Of a DNA stretch of 64,000 nucleotides, positions 1 to 8,104 are shown in pieces. Source of the stretch: JAMXLO01 sp963832895 (lineage in GTDB: Bacteria > Pseudomonadota > Alphaproteobacteria > Acetobacterales > Acetobacteraceae); the NCBI GenBank assembly GCA_963832895.1, contig CAWHVQ010000015.1:248001-312000 (forward strand), given 5' to 3'. Position 1 is the first letter of the stretch, and every line of letters starts with the position of its first letter. The translations under genes and the position numbers were made by a program. Below the pieces are notes generated by a model. It made no database searches. It was given only the letters and a program-made list of their open reading frames with translations, and was not told where the DNA came from.

Positions 1-880
1 TGTCGATGCCTGCCCTCTCCTGCTGCAGCAGCATGCCCACGCGGCTGTCGCGGTTGCCCCAGCCGCGGCCCAGCGCCTCGGTCAGCTCGAGCTGTGCCAG
101 GTTGGTCAGGCGCATCGGCACGCCCACGTCACGCGCCAACTGACAGGCGAGCGACACATCCTTGTGCAGCAGGCGCAGTGCGAAGTCCGCCGGCTCGTAG
201 CTGCCGGTGAGGAAATGATCTGACATCCGGTCGAACAGCCTGGCGCGTCCACCGGCACCCTGGCGGATCGCCTCCCACAGCGGCAGCGGATCGACGCCGG
301 CCTTCACCCCCATGGTGAATACCTCGGCCATCGCGATGTTCGCCGCGGCACCGGCGGCGTTGTGCACCAGCTTGGCGATCGATCCGGCACCGATCGGACC
401 GATATAGCGCGCCGCATCGCCCATCGCGTCGAGCACCGGCTTGTATTTATCGAACACCGCCTTGTCGCCGCCGACCCAGATCGCCAACCGTCCGCTGTTG
501 GCACCGCGTGGACCACCGCTGACTGGCGCGTCGAGGAACTCCACGCCGTGCTCCGCCAACTGCGCATGCAGCGCGCGCACGACGCTGACCGCGTTGGTGG
601 ACAGATCGAACCACGCCGCACCCTTGCGGAAACCGGACAACAGCCCGTCCTCGCCAGTGCCGACCTTCTCGACATCGGCCGGCGTCGGCAAAGAGGTGAA
701 GACGATATCCACCGCCTCCGCCACTGCACGCGGACTTTCGGCCCAGGTGGCGCCGTTCGTCAGATGACGCGAGGCAGCCTGGCGCGACAGATCATGCACG
801 ATGAGCTGATGGCCTGCCTTCTGCAGGTTGCTTGCCATGCCGGCACCCATCATGCCGAGCCCGATAAATCCGATCTGCAT
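1..880 (-). CDS. NAD-binding 3-hydroxyisobutyrate dehydrogenase-like protein (3' end outside window)
   Basis: Reads leftward from ATG at 880 and is still open at base 1, so 293 residues are visible and the C-terminus is missing. The N-terminus carries a Rossmann motif GFIGLGMMGAGMASN (residues 4-18). The family motif DAPVSGG lies near residues 118-123 and the catalytic lysine is K170 in GSIAKLVHNAAG, with N174 alongside. These are hallmarks of beta-hydroxyacid dehydrogenases, which oxidise 3-hydroxyisobutyrate, tartronate semialdehyde or similar substrates. The exact substrate cannot be told. It is the last visible gene of a leftward group with the EthD and GYD genes. Confidence 0.9.
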   Translation of the reverse strand, partial: MQIGFIGLGMMGAGMASNLQKAGHQLIVHDLSRQAASRHLTNGATWAESPRAVAEAVDIVFTSLPTPADVEKVGTGEDGLLSGFRKGAAWFDLSTNAVSVVRALHAQLAEHGVEFLDAPVSGGPRGANSGRLAIWVGGDKAVFDKYKPVLDAMGDAARYIGPIGAGSIAKLVHNAAGAAANIAMAEVFTMGVKAGVDPLPLWEAIRQGAGGRARLFDRMSDHFLTGSYEPADFALRLLHKDVSLACQLARDVGVPMRLTNLAQLELTEALGRGWGNRDSRVGMLLQQERAGID

Positions 881-957
881 CGCTGTTCCTCCCGCGAATT
901 GTCGGGCCCAGTCTGATCCGTGGCGGCCATCCGCTCAAGCCAGCGAGGCAACCGGGA

Positions 958-1584
958 TCAGACCAGACGGTGCTCCTCGACCACGAAGTGTGCCGCGTCT
1001 GCGTGATCACTCGGCACGGCGCATTCCAGATCGACCAGACTGGGGAACGCCAGCTCCGCGATACCTCCTGTGCTGACGGGCAAATGCGGGATGGTGCTGT
1101 TCGGTGCGCGTCCCTGATCGAGCACCCTGTAAAGGACCATGCCGGTAAGCCGAGGCAGGTCGCGGGCCCAGGCCGCATAGCGCTGCAGCGCAGGGTCGTC
1201 CGCAGACTCGCCCGGCAGCAACGCGATCAGTTTGATGCGCGACACCTCTCCCGATTCCGGCACAGCCACGTGTGGCTCGCAGATGACGCGGGAAACCGCA
1301 CCGATGAACGCCCGCGAATCAATATTGCATGCCGCCATTTCCGGCGAGGCATGAGCGCGCTGCCTGTCGATGTCGCTATCGAACCGTAGGATCGGGAAGC
1401 CGTCGATACGCATGTCCTGCGCGCGTGTATTCATCGCCGGCGACGCGATGACATGGTACTGCACGTAATGACGCAGGCTGGGAAACCGGCAGACCAGGGG
1501 ACCATGCACGTCAAGCCAGTGCCGACGAAACTCAGCCAGTGCTACGTCCTGTCGCCTTTGCATCAGACTTATGGCGGCTATCAT
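958..1584 (-). CDS. EthD domain-containing protein
   Basis: A 208-residue protein with an EthD-type ferredoxin-like fold signature in its N-terminal half (LAEFRRHWLDVHGPLV, then an RYVQYHV-like strand). The C-terminal half (IKLIALLPGE..ALQRYAAWARDLPRL) looks like a second, diverged copy of the same alpha/beta barrel half, giving an internal dimer. EthD proteins accompany catabolic oxygenases and their own reaction is usually unknown. It lies 29 bp downstream of the GYD gene on the same strand, suggesting co-transcription. Confidence 0.75.
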   Translation of the reverse strand: MIAAISLMQRRQDVALAEFRRHWLDVHGPLVCRFPSLRHYVQYHVIASPAMNTRAQDMRIDGFPILRFDSDIDRQRAHASPEMAACNIDSRAFIGAVSRVICEPHVAVPESGEVSRIKLIALLPGESADDPALQRYAAWARDLPRLTGMVLYRVLDQGRAPNSTIPHLPVSTGGIAELAFPSLVDLECAVPSDHADAAHFVVEEHRLV

Positions 1585-1613
1585 TCCCCCTCGTCCATCG
1601 CTGGCATCCTGAC

Positions 1614-1907
1614 TCAGCGCAGCGAGTTGACGATCTGGCGGAACGCCTCCTCGGGGAACGCCTTCAGCGATGTGGTGCGCACATTGCCCAGCCTGCCCAA
1701 CATTAAGGTGAACCGCGCCGCCACCGCATCGTCGGGCGCGTCGTAAATCATGATCAGGTCGTAGTCGCCCATCGTCATATAGACTGAGCGGAACTGCCCG
1801 CCCATCTCCTCCAGCGTTTTCTTCGCAGTATCAACACGCTTCGGGCTTTCGCCGATCGACCGCATGCCTTGTTCGGTCCAGTTGGCGAGCATGACATAGG
1901 TCGGCAT
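1614..1907 (-). CDS. GYD domain-containing protein
   Basis: A 97-residue protein beginning MPTYVMLANWTEQG and containing the GYD motif in MTMGDYDLIMIYDAPDD, typical of the GYD family of small ferredoxin-like proteins of unknown function. A GGAGGGA ribosome site precedes the ATG. It is the first gene of the leftward GYD-EthD-dehydrogenase group and diverges from the LVIVD gene, with about 70 bp between their starts. Confidence 0.85.
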   Translation of the reverse strand: MPTYVMLANWTEQGMRSIGESPKRVDTAKKTLEEMGGQFRSVYMTMGDYDLIMIYDAPDDAVAARFTLMLGRLGNVRTTSLKAFPEEAFRQIVNSLR

Positions 1908-1977
1908 GGTCCGTCCCTCCTACTCAGTCCTTGGAACCCGGCCTAAGCTGACGACCGATCAGGGAGGGAAGCAAGTC

Positions 1978-3207
1978 ATGATCGTCCCCGAAGGCGCGCG
2001 GAACATTGAATTTGTCGGCCACACCGACCAGGGAGGCCGCGGCGACGGCGTCCAGGTGATGGTGGCTCGCGGCCACGCATACGTCGGTACACGGGTGAGG
2101 CGCGGCGTCATGGTCACCGACGTGCGCGACCCGCGCAACCCGAAGCCGGTCAACTTCGTGGCGATGCATCCGAATTCGGTCAGCATGCATCTCCAGGCGG
2201 CCGATGACATGTTGCTGTGCATCCAGGAGGCGGATCAGCGGGCGCTTCTCTCGCAGCAGGAGTACGATGGCGGTTCCGGCAAGGTGGACAGCAGCCGCTT
2301 CGGCAAGCGCGGCGAGGACTACGCCGCCGGCATGAATGTCTACGACATCGCCGATCCGGCCAATCCGCGAAAGATCGGTTCGATGGAGGTGCCAGGTCTC
2401 GGCCTGCACCGCATCTGGTGGGTCGGCGGCCGCTATGCCTATGCCTCGGCGCTGCTCGACGGCTTCACCGACCACATCCTGATGGTTATCGACATGGCCG
2501 ACCCGACACGCCCGCACGAAGTGGGCCGCTGGTGGATTCCCGGCATGAACGCTGCCGCCGGCGAGACGCCGACCTGGAAGAACCGCCACGCCCTTCATCA
2601 CGCGGTGGTGGTGGACGACTTCGCCTACGGCTCGTGGCGCGACGGTGGGTTGACCATCTTGGACGTGAAGGACAAGTCGGCGCCGAAACTGATCGCCCAT
2701 CGCAACTGGTGCCCGCCGTATGGCGGCGGCACGCACAACGCACTCCCGCTGCACGACCGGGGACTGCTGGTGGTGGCTGACGAGGCGGTGCTGAACCTCG
2801 ACCAGGAAGGCCAGCACAAGCGCACCTGGGTGTTCGACATCCGCGAGAAGAGCAACCCGGTGTCCATCGCCACACTGCCCACGCCGTCGGATCAGGACTA
2901 CGTCAAGATGGGCGGCCAGTTCGGTCCGCACAATCTGCACGAGAACCGGCCCGGATCGTTCCAGAGCAGCACCACCATCTTCGCCACCTGGCAGAGCGCG
3001 GGCGTGCGCGTGTTCGACATTTCCGACGCATACCGGCCGCAGGAGGTCGGCTATTTCGTGCCGCCGCAGCCGACACAATGGGCAGAGCCGATGCGCGGCC
3101 GCGCCAAGATACGACATACCGCGGACGTGTTCGTGTCCGAGGACGGACTGATCTACGCCACGGACTACGACGCCGGCCTGTATATTCTTCAATGGAAAGG
3201 AAACTGA
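1978..3207 (+). CDS. LVIVD repeat beta-propeller protein
   Basis: About 409 residues from ATG 1978, chosen because GGGAGGG lies about 10 bases upstream; the frame is open further upstream without a better start. Repeated strands of the type GVMVTDVRDPRNPKPVNFV, MNVYDIADPANPRKIGSM, LTILDVKDKSAPKLIAH and VRVFDISDAYRPQEVGYF are LVIVD repeats, which form a beta-propeller. There is no signal peptide, so it appears cytoplasmic. Its role is unknown; similar proteins often sit near aromatic or hydrocarbon catabolic genes, as do the divergent EthD and GYD genes here. Confidence 0.85.
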   Translation: MIVPEGARNIEFVGHTDQGGRGDGVQVMVARGHAYVGTRVRRGVMVTDVRDPRNPKPVNFVAMHPNSVSMHLQAADDMLLCIQEADQRALLSQQEYDGGSGKVDSSRFGKRGEDYAAGMNVYDIADPANPRKIGSMEVPGLGLHRIWWVGGRYAYASALLDGFTDHILMVIDMADPTRPHEVGRWWIPGMNAAAGETPTWKNRHALHHAVVVDDFAYGSWRDGGLTILDVKDKSAPKLIAHRNWCPPYGGGTHNALPLHDRGLLVVADEAVLNLDQEGQHKRTWVFDIREKSNPVSIATLPTPSDQDYVKMGGQFGPHNLHENRPGSFQSSTTIFATWQSAGVRVFDISDAYRPQEVGYFVPPQPTQWAEPMRGRAKIRHTADVFVSEDGLIYATDYDAGLYILQWKGN

Positions 3208-3288
3208 ACCTGGACTAAGCACGGTTTGGAAACCATCCCCTTCCGTCAGGGAGGGTGATCGGGTTCATCGACCATCGCGGAGTCACGC

Positions 3289-4335
3289 ATGTTCGAAACC
3301 GTCGTTGTCGTCTGGGTCCTGGTTCTGATCCTGGTCGTCGTGACTTTGTTCGCGGGCGTCAAGACCGTGTCCCAAGGACAGGTCTGGACCGTGGAACGCT
3401 TCGGCGCATACACGCGCATGTTGCAGCCCGGCCTCAACTTCGTCCTGCCCTATGTCGACCAAGTAGGGCGCAGGCTCAACGTGCAGGAGCAGGTGGTCGA
3501 GATCCCGGAGCAGAGCGTCATCACCCGCGACAACGCCACCGTGCTGGTCGACGGGATCATCTACTACCGGGTGATGGAACCGGAGAAGGCGGCCTACCAG
3601 GTTACCAACCTGACGCTCGCACTGACCACGCTGGCGATGACCAATATCCGCGCCGTGATCGGCGAGATGGAGCTCGACGCCACGCTGTCTTCGCGCGAGC
3701 GCATCAACACGGCGCTCCTGGTCATCCTGGATGGTGCGACCGAGCCGTGGGGCGTGAAGGTGAGCCGCGTCGAGATCCGCAAGATCGAGCCGCCGGAGAA
3801 TCTGATCCGGGCGATGAACCTGCAGATGACCGCAGAGCGCGAACGCCGTGCGGCGGTGGCCCGCGCCGAGGGCGAGCGGCAGGCGGCGATCCTGCGTGCG
3901 GAAGGCGAGAAGCAGGCGCTGATCCTGTCCGCCGAGGGCCGCCAGCAGGCGGCGCTGCGTGACGCGGAGGCGCGGGTTGCGCTGGCCGGCGCGGAAGCCC
4001 AGGCGACACAGATGGTGTCCGACGCCGCGGCGCAGCATGGCCAGGCGGGGCTGCGCTACTTCGTCGCGACGAGCTACGTCCGGGCGTTCCAGGCGCTGGC
4101 CTCGGCACCGAACACGCGCCTTGTCGTGGTGCCGATGGAATCCGCGGCGCTGGCCGGCGGTATCGTGCAGGCGATGCAGTTGCTGCGCGGCGACGACGGG
4201 TCGCCGGACGGCGCTCCACCGCAGGCGCCGCCACCGTCCGAACCGCCGCCCCCGCCCCCAATCGCGCCAATGCCGATGCCGCCGCACGCACCGGTGCCGG
4301 TCGCTTCGCCCTGGGGAACCGGGTCGCCGGGATGA
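3289..4335 (+). CDS. SPFH/Band 7 (stomatin/QmcA-like) membrane protein
   Basis: A 348-residue protein with one N-terminal transmembrane helix (VVVVWVLVLILVVVTLF), followed by a Band 7 domain (SQGQVWTVERFGAYTRMLQPG...) and an Ala/Glu-rich coiled coil around residues 180-250 (AEGERQAAILRAEGEKQA). A proline-rich tail follows. SPFH proteins form large oligomeric membrane rings that organise lipid microdomains and chaperone membrane proteases. It overlaps the next gene, an NfeD-family partner, by 4 bases (ATGA), the classic SPFH-NfeD operon. Confidence 0.93.
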   Translation: MFETVVVVWVLVLILVVVTLFAGVKTVSQGQVWTVERFGAYTRMLQPGLNFVLPYVDQVGRRLNVQEQVVEIPEQSVITRDNATVLVDGIIYYRVMEPEKAAYQVTNLTLALTTLAMTNIRAVIGEMELDATLSSRERINTALLVILDGATEPWGVKVSRVEIRKIEPPENLIRAMNLQMTAERERRAAVARAEGERQAAILRAEGEKQALILSAEGRQQAALRDAEARVALAGAEAQATQMVSDAAAQHGQAGLRYFVATSYVRAFQALASAPNTRLVVVPMESAALAGGIVQAMQLLRGDDGSPDGAPPQAPPPSEPPPPPPIAPMPMPPHAPVPVASPWGTGSPG

Positions 4336-4751
4336 GGGACTGGATCATCTGGCTGGTGGCCGGTCTGGCGCTGCTGGGGATCGAGATCCACGCGCCCGGC
4401 GCGTTCATGATGTGGCTCGGCCTCGCCGCCTGCGGCACCGGGCTGGTCGCTTTGGCAACTGGCATCGGCTTCGAGCTGCAGGTCGTGACATGCGCCGTGC
4501 TGGCGGCGATTTCACTCGCCGTCGGGCTGCGCCTGCGCCATCGCCCCGTCAGGCTCAACAGCCAGCAGTCCGGGCTCGCCGGCCGCAGGGCCACCGCGCT
4601 GACCTTCCAGGGCCGCGAGGGGCGCGTCCGTGTCGGCGATAGCGACTGGGCGGCGCGGGTGCCACCCGATGTCGCCGAACCAACCTCCGGATCGCGGCTG
4701 CGCGTGGAGCGTGTCGATGGCACAGTGCTGATCGTGCGACCGGAGGGATGA
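4332..4751 (+). CDS. NfeD family membrane protein
   Basis: A 139-residue protein with two or three N-terminal hydrophobic helices (WIIWLVAGLALLGIEIHAPG, FMMWLGLAACGTGLVALATG) and a C-terminal OB-fold domain (REGRVRVGDSDWAARV...RLRVERVDGTVLIVRPEG). This is the short NfeD form without the ClpP-like protease domain. It is translationally coupled to the upstream SPFH gene, and NfeD proteins act with SPFH proteins in the inner membrane. Confidence 0.92.
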   Translation: MRDWIIWLVAGLALLGIEIHAPGAFMMWLGLAACGTGLVALATGIGFELQVVTCAVLAAISLAVGLRLRHRPVRLNSQQSGLAGRRATALTFQGREGRVRVGDSDWAARVPPDVAEPTSGSRLRVERVDGTVLIVRPEG

Positions 4752-4755
4752 GGCG

Positions 4756-5148
4756 ATGAACTGGGATGAGGCGAAGCAACTGGTGCAGTCGGTGGAGGAC
4801 GCCTTCGGCGCGGCGGACCTGGCAGCGATCGAGCGGGGCTTCACCGAGGACGCCGTCGCCCGCTTCGCCGACTTCCCCGAGATGCGCGGGCGCGAGGCAA
4901 TCATGCGCTTCCTGCAAGCCCGCTTTGCCAGGACGCAGGGCTACCGGCTGACCAAGACGCTGCATTGCCTGATGGGCGACACGTTGGCGAACACCTGGGA
5001 CGCGAGCTGGCAGGATGCCCAGACCGGCAAGCCGATGCTCGGGCGCGGCACCGAAATCTGGGTCGTGCGCAACGGTCGCATCGCGCTATGGGACGCTACG
5101 TTCAACGTGTGGGAGAAGGACGGGCCTCCAGCGACACCGATCGTATAG
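4756..5148 (+). CDS. NTF2-like (SnoaL-type) family protein
   Basis: A 130-residue protein of the NTF2-like cone fold: an N-terminal helix (MNWDEAKQLVQSVEDAFGAADLAAIERGF), then EDAVARFADFPEMRGREAI and a C-terminal strand ending in WDATFNVW. These proteins bind small ligands or act as isomerases or dehydratases; no catalytic function can be assigned here. It starts 4 bases after nfeD with a GGAGGGATGAGG ribosome site, so it probably belongs to that operon. Confidence 0.8.
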   Translation: MNWDEAKQLVQSVEDAFGAADLAAIERGFTEDAVARFADFPEMRGREAIMRFLQARFARTQGYRLTKTLHCLMGDTLANTWDASWQDAQTGKPMLGRGTEIWVVRNGRIALWDATFNVWEKDGPPATPIV

Positions 5149-5152
5149 TCAG

Positions 5153-5392
5153 TTAGCGCCGCCCCTGCTGGGCGTCGACGAAGGCACGCAGCACGGCGTT
5201 CATGCGAGTCTGATAGCCGGGGCCGCCATCGCGGAACCAGTCGAGTATGTCCTGATCGATCCGCAGCGAGATCGCCTGCTTCGGCTGCGGCCAGGCGACC
5301 TTCAGGTTGGTCCATGCCGCCGGCTTCTTCGCTCCTGTCCTGCCTGCTTTCGCCTTGGATTTCGAAGCTGGCTTGCTGCTCGCCCGGGCCAT
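5153..5392 (-). CDS. BrnA-type antitoxin/ribbon-helix-helix protein (orphan)
   Basis: A 79-residue protein from ATG 5392 (GGGGAG ribosome site just upstream). A basic Lys/Ala/Ser-rich N-terminus is followed by the BrnA signature KQAISLRIDQDILDWFRDGG and YQTRMNAVLRAFVDAQ, a ribbon-helix-helix DNA-binding fold. BrnA normally neutralises and co-represses with the BrnT toxin encoded directly upstream. The neighbouring 106-residue gene does not resemble BrnT, so this looks like an orphan antitoxin. Confidence 0.8.
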   Translation of the reverse strand: MARASSKPASKSKAKAGRTGAKKPAAWTNLKVAWPQPKQAISLRIDQDILDWFRDGGPGYQTRMNAVLRAFVDAQQGRR

Positions 5393-5476
5393 GTTTTCTC
5401 CCCGCCGTGGACCTTCGCGTCGTCCATACAAGCGTATCCGCCAGCCGGCAAGAAGCCCTTTGCCGTAAGCTGCTGC

Positions 5477-5797
5477 TCAGTCGCCGCCCAATGCCGCCTC
5501 CGCGGCGCGCACCGCCTGCAGCGGCACGGAGGCGCGCCCCACCACCTGACCGCCGACGCAGGCAAGCCACCCTGCCCCGTCCGGCGGTCCGCCGGGCCGC
5601 AGCTCGATCACCTTCGCATCATCGTCGAGCGCCACCGCCCGGTAGGCTCGCCAGCCGGACCACACCGGTCCCAGAATGCGAACGACGCGGGCAATGGCCT
5701 CGCCCGCGTCGTTGTGTCCGATCCATTCGAGGGTCCGGTGGACACCGGTCCCCTCCTCCTGCCGGCCCCGCATCCAGTGGAGGCGGGGGGCGTGCAC
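5477..5797 (-). CDS. Hypothetical protein
   Basis: A 106-residue protein from a GTG at 5797 preceded by AAGGGGG. It begins 30 bp after the EF-G stop and is probably co-transcribed with it. No known domain is recognised. It is mostly polar, with a GWLACVGGQVVGRASV strand-rich segment near the end. No signal peptide or membrane helix is visible. A real gene seems likely from position, but start and function are uncertain. Confidence 0.5.
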   Translation of the reverse strand: MHAPRLHWMRGRQEEGTGVHRTLEWIGHNDAGEAIARVVRILGPVWSGWRAYRAVALDDDAKVIELRPGGPPDGAGWLACVGGQVVGRASVPLQAVRAAEAALGGD

Positions 5798-5827
5798 TAG
5801 GCTGCCCCCTTCATGCGAAGGCCGCCC

Positions 5828-7909
5828 TCATGCGCTCTTGGCCATGATCTCGTCCGCGATCGCCCGCGGCACCGGATCGTAGTGGTGGAACTGCATGGTG
5901 AAAGACGCTCGTCCCTTGGTCATGCTTCTTAGATCTGAAATATAACCGAACATCTCCTTGAGGGGAACATGGGCCCGGACGATCACCGTGGTCCCGGTGC
6001 TCTCCTGGTTCTGGATCATGCCGCGGCGCCGGTTCAGGTCGCCCACCACATCGCCGACGTGATCGGCCGGCGTCGTGACCTCGATGTCCATCACCGGTTC
6101 GAGAATGATCGGCGCGGCCCGCTTCATACCGTCGCGGAAGCACGACTTCGCGGCGATCTCGAACGCCAATGTGGATGAGTCGACATCATGGTACTTGCCG
6201 TCCAGCAGCGAGTACTTGAAATCCACCGTCGGGAAGCCGGCCAGCACACCGGTCTCAGCCTGCTGTTTGATTCCCTTCTCCACCGCCGGGATGTATTCCC
6301 TCGGCACCGACCCGCCGACCACCTTGTTCTCGAACACCACACCCTCATTACGGGCGAGCGGTTCGAACAAGATCTTCACTTCGGCGTACTGGCCGGACCC
6401 ACCGGTCTGCTTCTTGTGCGTGTAGGTCTCGGTGTGCGGCCGGCTGATCGTCTCGCGATACGCCACCTGCGGGGCACCAATGTTCGCCTCGACGCTGTAC
6501 TCGCGCCTCAGGCGGTCGATGATGATCTCCAGGTGCAGCTCGCCCATGCCGGAAAGGATCGTCTGCCCGGTCTCCTGATCGGTGCGCAGCCGCAGCGACG
6601 GGTCCTCGGCCGCCAGCTTCTGCAGGCCGAGAGACATCTTCTCGACCGCCTCCTTGGTGCGTGGCTCGACCGAGATGTCGATCACCGGCACCGGGAATGC
6701 CATCCGCTCCAGAACCACCTGGTCCTGTTGCGAGGCCAGCGTATCGCCGGTGCCGGTGTCCTTCAGCCCGACGAAGGCTGCGATATCGCCTGCGTGCACT
6801 TCCTTGATCTCGGCCCGCTTGTCGGCGTGCATCTGGAACATCCGCCCAATGCGCTCGCGATGGCTCTTGGTGGTGTTCATCACCGTGTCGCCGGATTTCA
6901 GCATGCCGGCATAGACGCGCACGAAAGTCAGCGTGCCGTATTTGTCGTTGATGATCTTGAAAGCCAACCCGGCGAATGAGGCGTTCGGATCAGCCTTGAT
7001 ACGCCGGCGTTCCGCGTGCTCGTCCTCGCCTTCCTCCAACGCGACCGCAATGCCTGGCACGTCGATCGGGCTCGGCAGGTAGTCGATCACTGCATCCAGC
7101 AGCGGCTGCACGCCCTTGTTCTTGAATGCGGTGCCGCACAGCACCGGACGGAAGACGCCGGAAATCGTGCCTGCCTTGATGCAGCGCTTCAGCGTCTCAA
7201 CGCCGACGTCGCCCTTGTCGAAATACTCCTCCATCGCCGCGTCATCGACCGACAATGCGGTGTCCAGCAGGAGCTGCCGGTATTCCTTGGCCTGCTCGGC
7301 GAGATCGGCCGGTATTGGTTCGATGTGGAACTTCGCGCCGAGTTCGGTTCCCTCCCAGATCACGGCGTGCATTTCCACGAGATCGACGACGCCAAGGAAC
7401 TTGTCCTCGATGCCGATCGGCAACTGCAGCGGCAGCGCCACAATATCCAGCTTCTCCTTCAGCGTGGCGAACGCGCGGAAGAAGTCGGCGCCGGTGCGGT
7501 CCAGCTTGTTGATGAAGATGACGCGAGGGACGTTATAGCGGTCGGCCAGACGCCAGTTGGTCTCCGACTGCGGCTGCACGCCGGCAACGCCCTCGATAAT
7601 GAAGATCGCGCCGTCGAGCACGCGAAGGCTCCGGTTCACCTCGATGTTGAAGTCGATATGGCCAGGCGTGTCGATGATGTTGATCCGGTGGTCGCGCCAC
7701 TCGCAGGTCACCGCAGCCGAGGTGATGGTGATGCCCCGCTCGCGCTCCTGCTCCATGTAATCGGTCGTGGTGTTGCCATCGTGCACCTCGCCGACCCTGT
7801 GTGACATTCCGGTGTAATAGAGGATCCGCTCGGTCGTGGTTGTCTTGCCCGCGTCGATGTGCGCGGTGATGCCAATATTGCGGATCTTGTCTAGCGGCGT
7901 GCCAGGCAC
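5828..7909 (-). CDS. fusA: Translation elongation factor G (probable second or variant EF-G)
   Basis: Five-domain EF-G of 693 residues from GTG 7909, preferred because GGAGG lies 6 bases upstream; an in-frame extension to 7975 lacks family similarity. It shows the P-loop AHIDAGKTTTTERIL, switch II DTPGHIDF, NKLD and domain IV (GGSGQYAEV, VGDLNRRRGMIQ). EF-G catalyses GTP-driven translocation on the ribosome. Switch I reads HDGNTTTDYMEQERERG rather than the common HDGAATMDWMEQEQERG. The gene is not next to rpsL, rpsG or tuf, which suggests a paralogue or relocated copy. Confidence 0.93.
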   Translation of the reverse strand: MPGTPLDKIRNIGITAHIDAGKTTTTERILYYTGMSHRVGEVHDGNTTTDYMEQERERGITITSAAVTCEWRDHRINIIDTPGHIDFNIEVNRSLRVLDGAIFIIEGVAGVQPQSETNWRLADRYNVPRVIFINKLDRTGADFFRAFATLKEKLDIVALPLQLPIGIEDKFLGVVDLVEMHAVIWEGTELGAKFHIEPIPADLAEQAKEYRQLLLDTALSVDDAAMEEYFDKGDVGVETLKRCIKAGTISGVFRPVLCGTAFKNKGVQPLLDAVIDYLPSPIDVPGIAVALEEGEDEHAERRRIKADPNASFAGLAFKIINDKYGTLTFVRVYAGMLKSGDTVMNTTKSHRERIGRMFQMHADKRAEIKEVHAGDIAAFVGLKDTGTGDTLASQQDQVVLERMAFPVPVIDISVEPRTKEAVEKMSLGLQKLAAEDPSLRLRTDQETGQTILSGMGELHLEIIIDRLRREYSVEANIGAPQVAYRETISRPHTETYTHKKQTGGSGQYAEVKILFEPLARNEGVVFENKVVGGSVPREYIPAVEKGIKQQAETGVLAGFPTVDFKYSLLDGKYHDVDSSTLAFEIAAKSCFRDGMKRAAPIILEPVMDIEVTTPADHVGDVVGDLNRRRGMIQNQESTGTTVIVRAHVPLKEMFGYISDLRSMTKGRASFTMQFHHYDPVPRAIADEIMAKSA

Positions 7910-8104
7910 GGTGAACCTCCATACCACGACGGGCGCCCCGGAACCCCTGTTCCGCGCGCCCGTAAGTCCTCCCACAAATGCTGCACCGCGGCGGGGTTTG
8001 CAAGCACTATAAGTATGACACCGTGCAACTCACGCATGCATTGATACGGCGGAGCCGTGGGCTAACCGTTTGTCACCCTCCGACACAGGGTGCCCGTGTA
8101 ACGT

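Noticed and set aside
1924..3222. 432-codon frame antisense to the LVIVD gene
   Set aside because: His/Val/Arg-rich shadow; the sense strand has repeated LVIVD motifs and a ribosome site.
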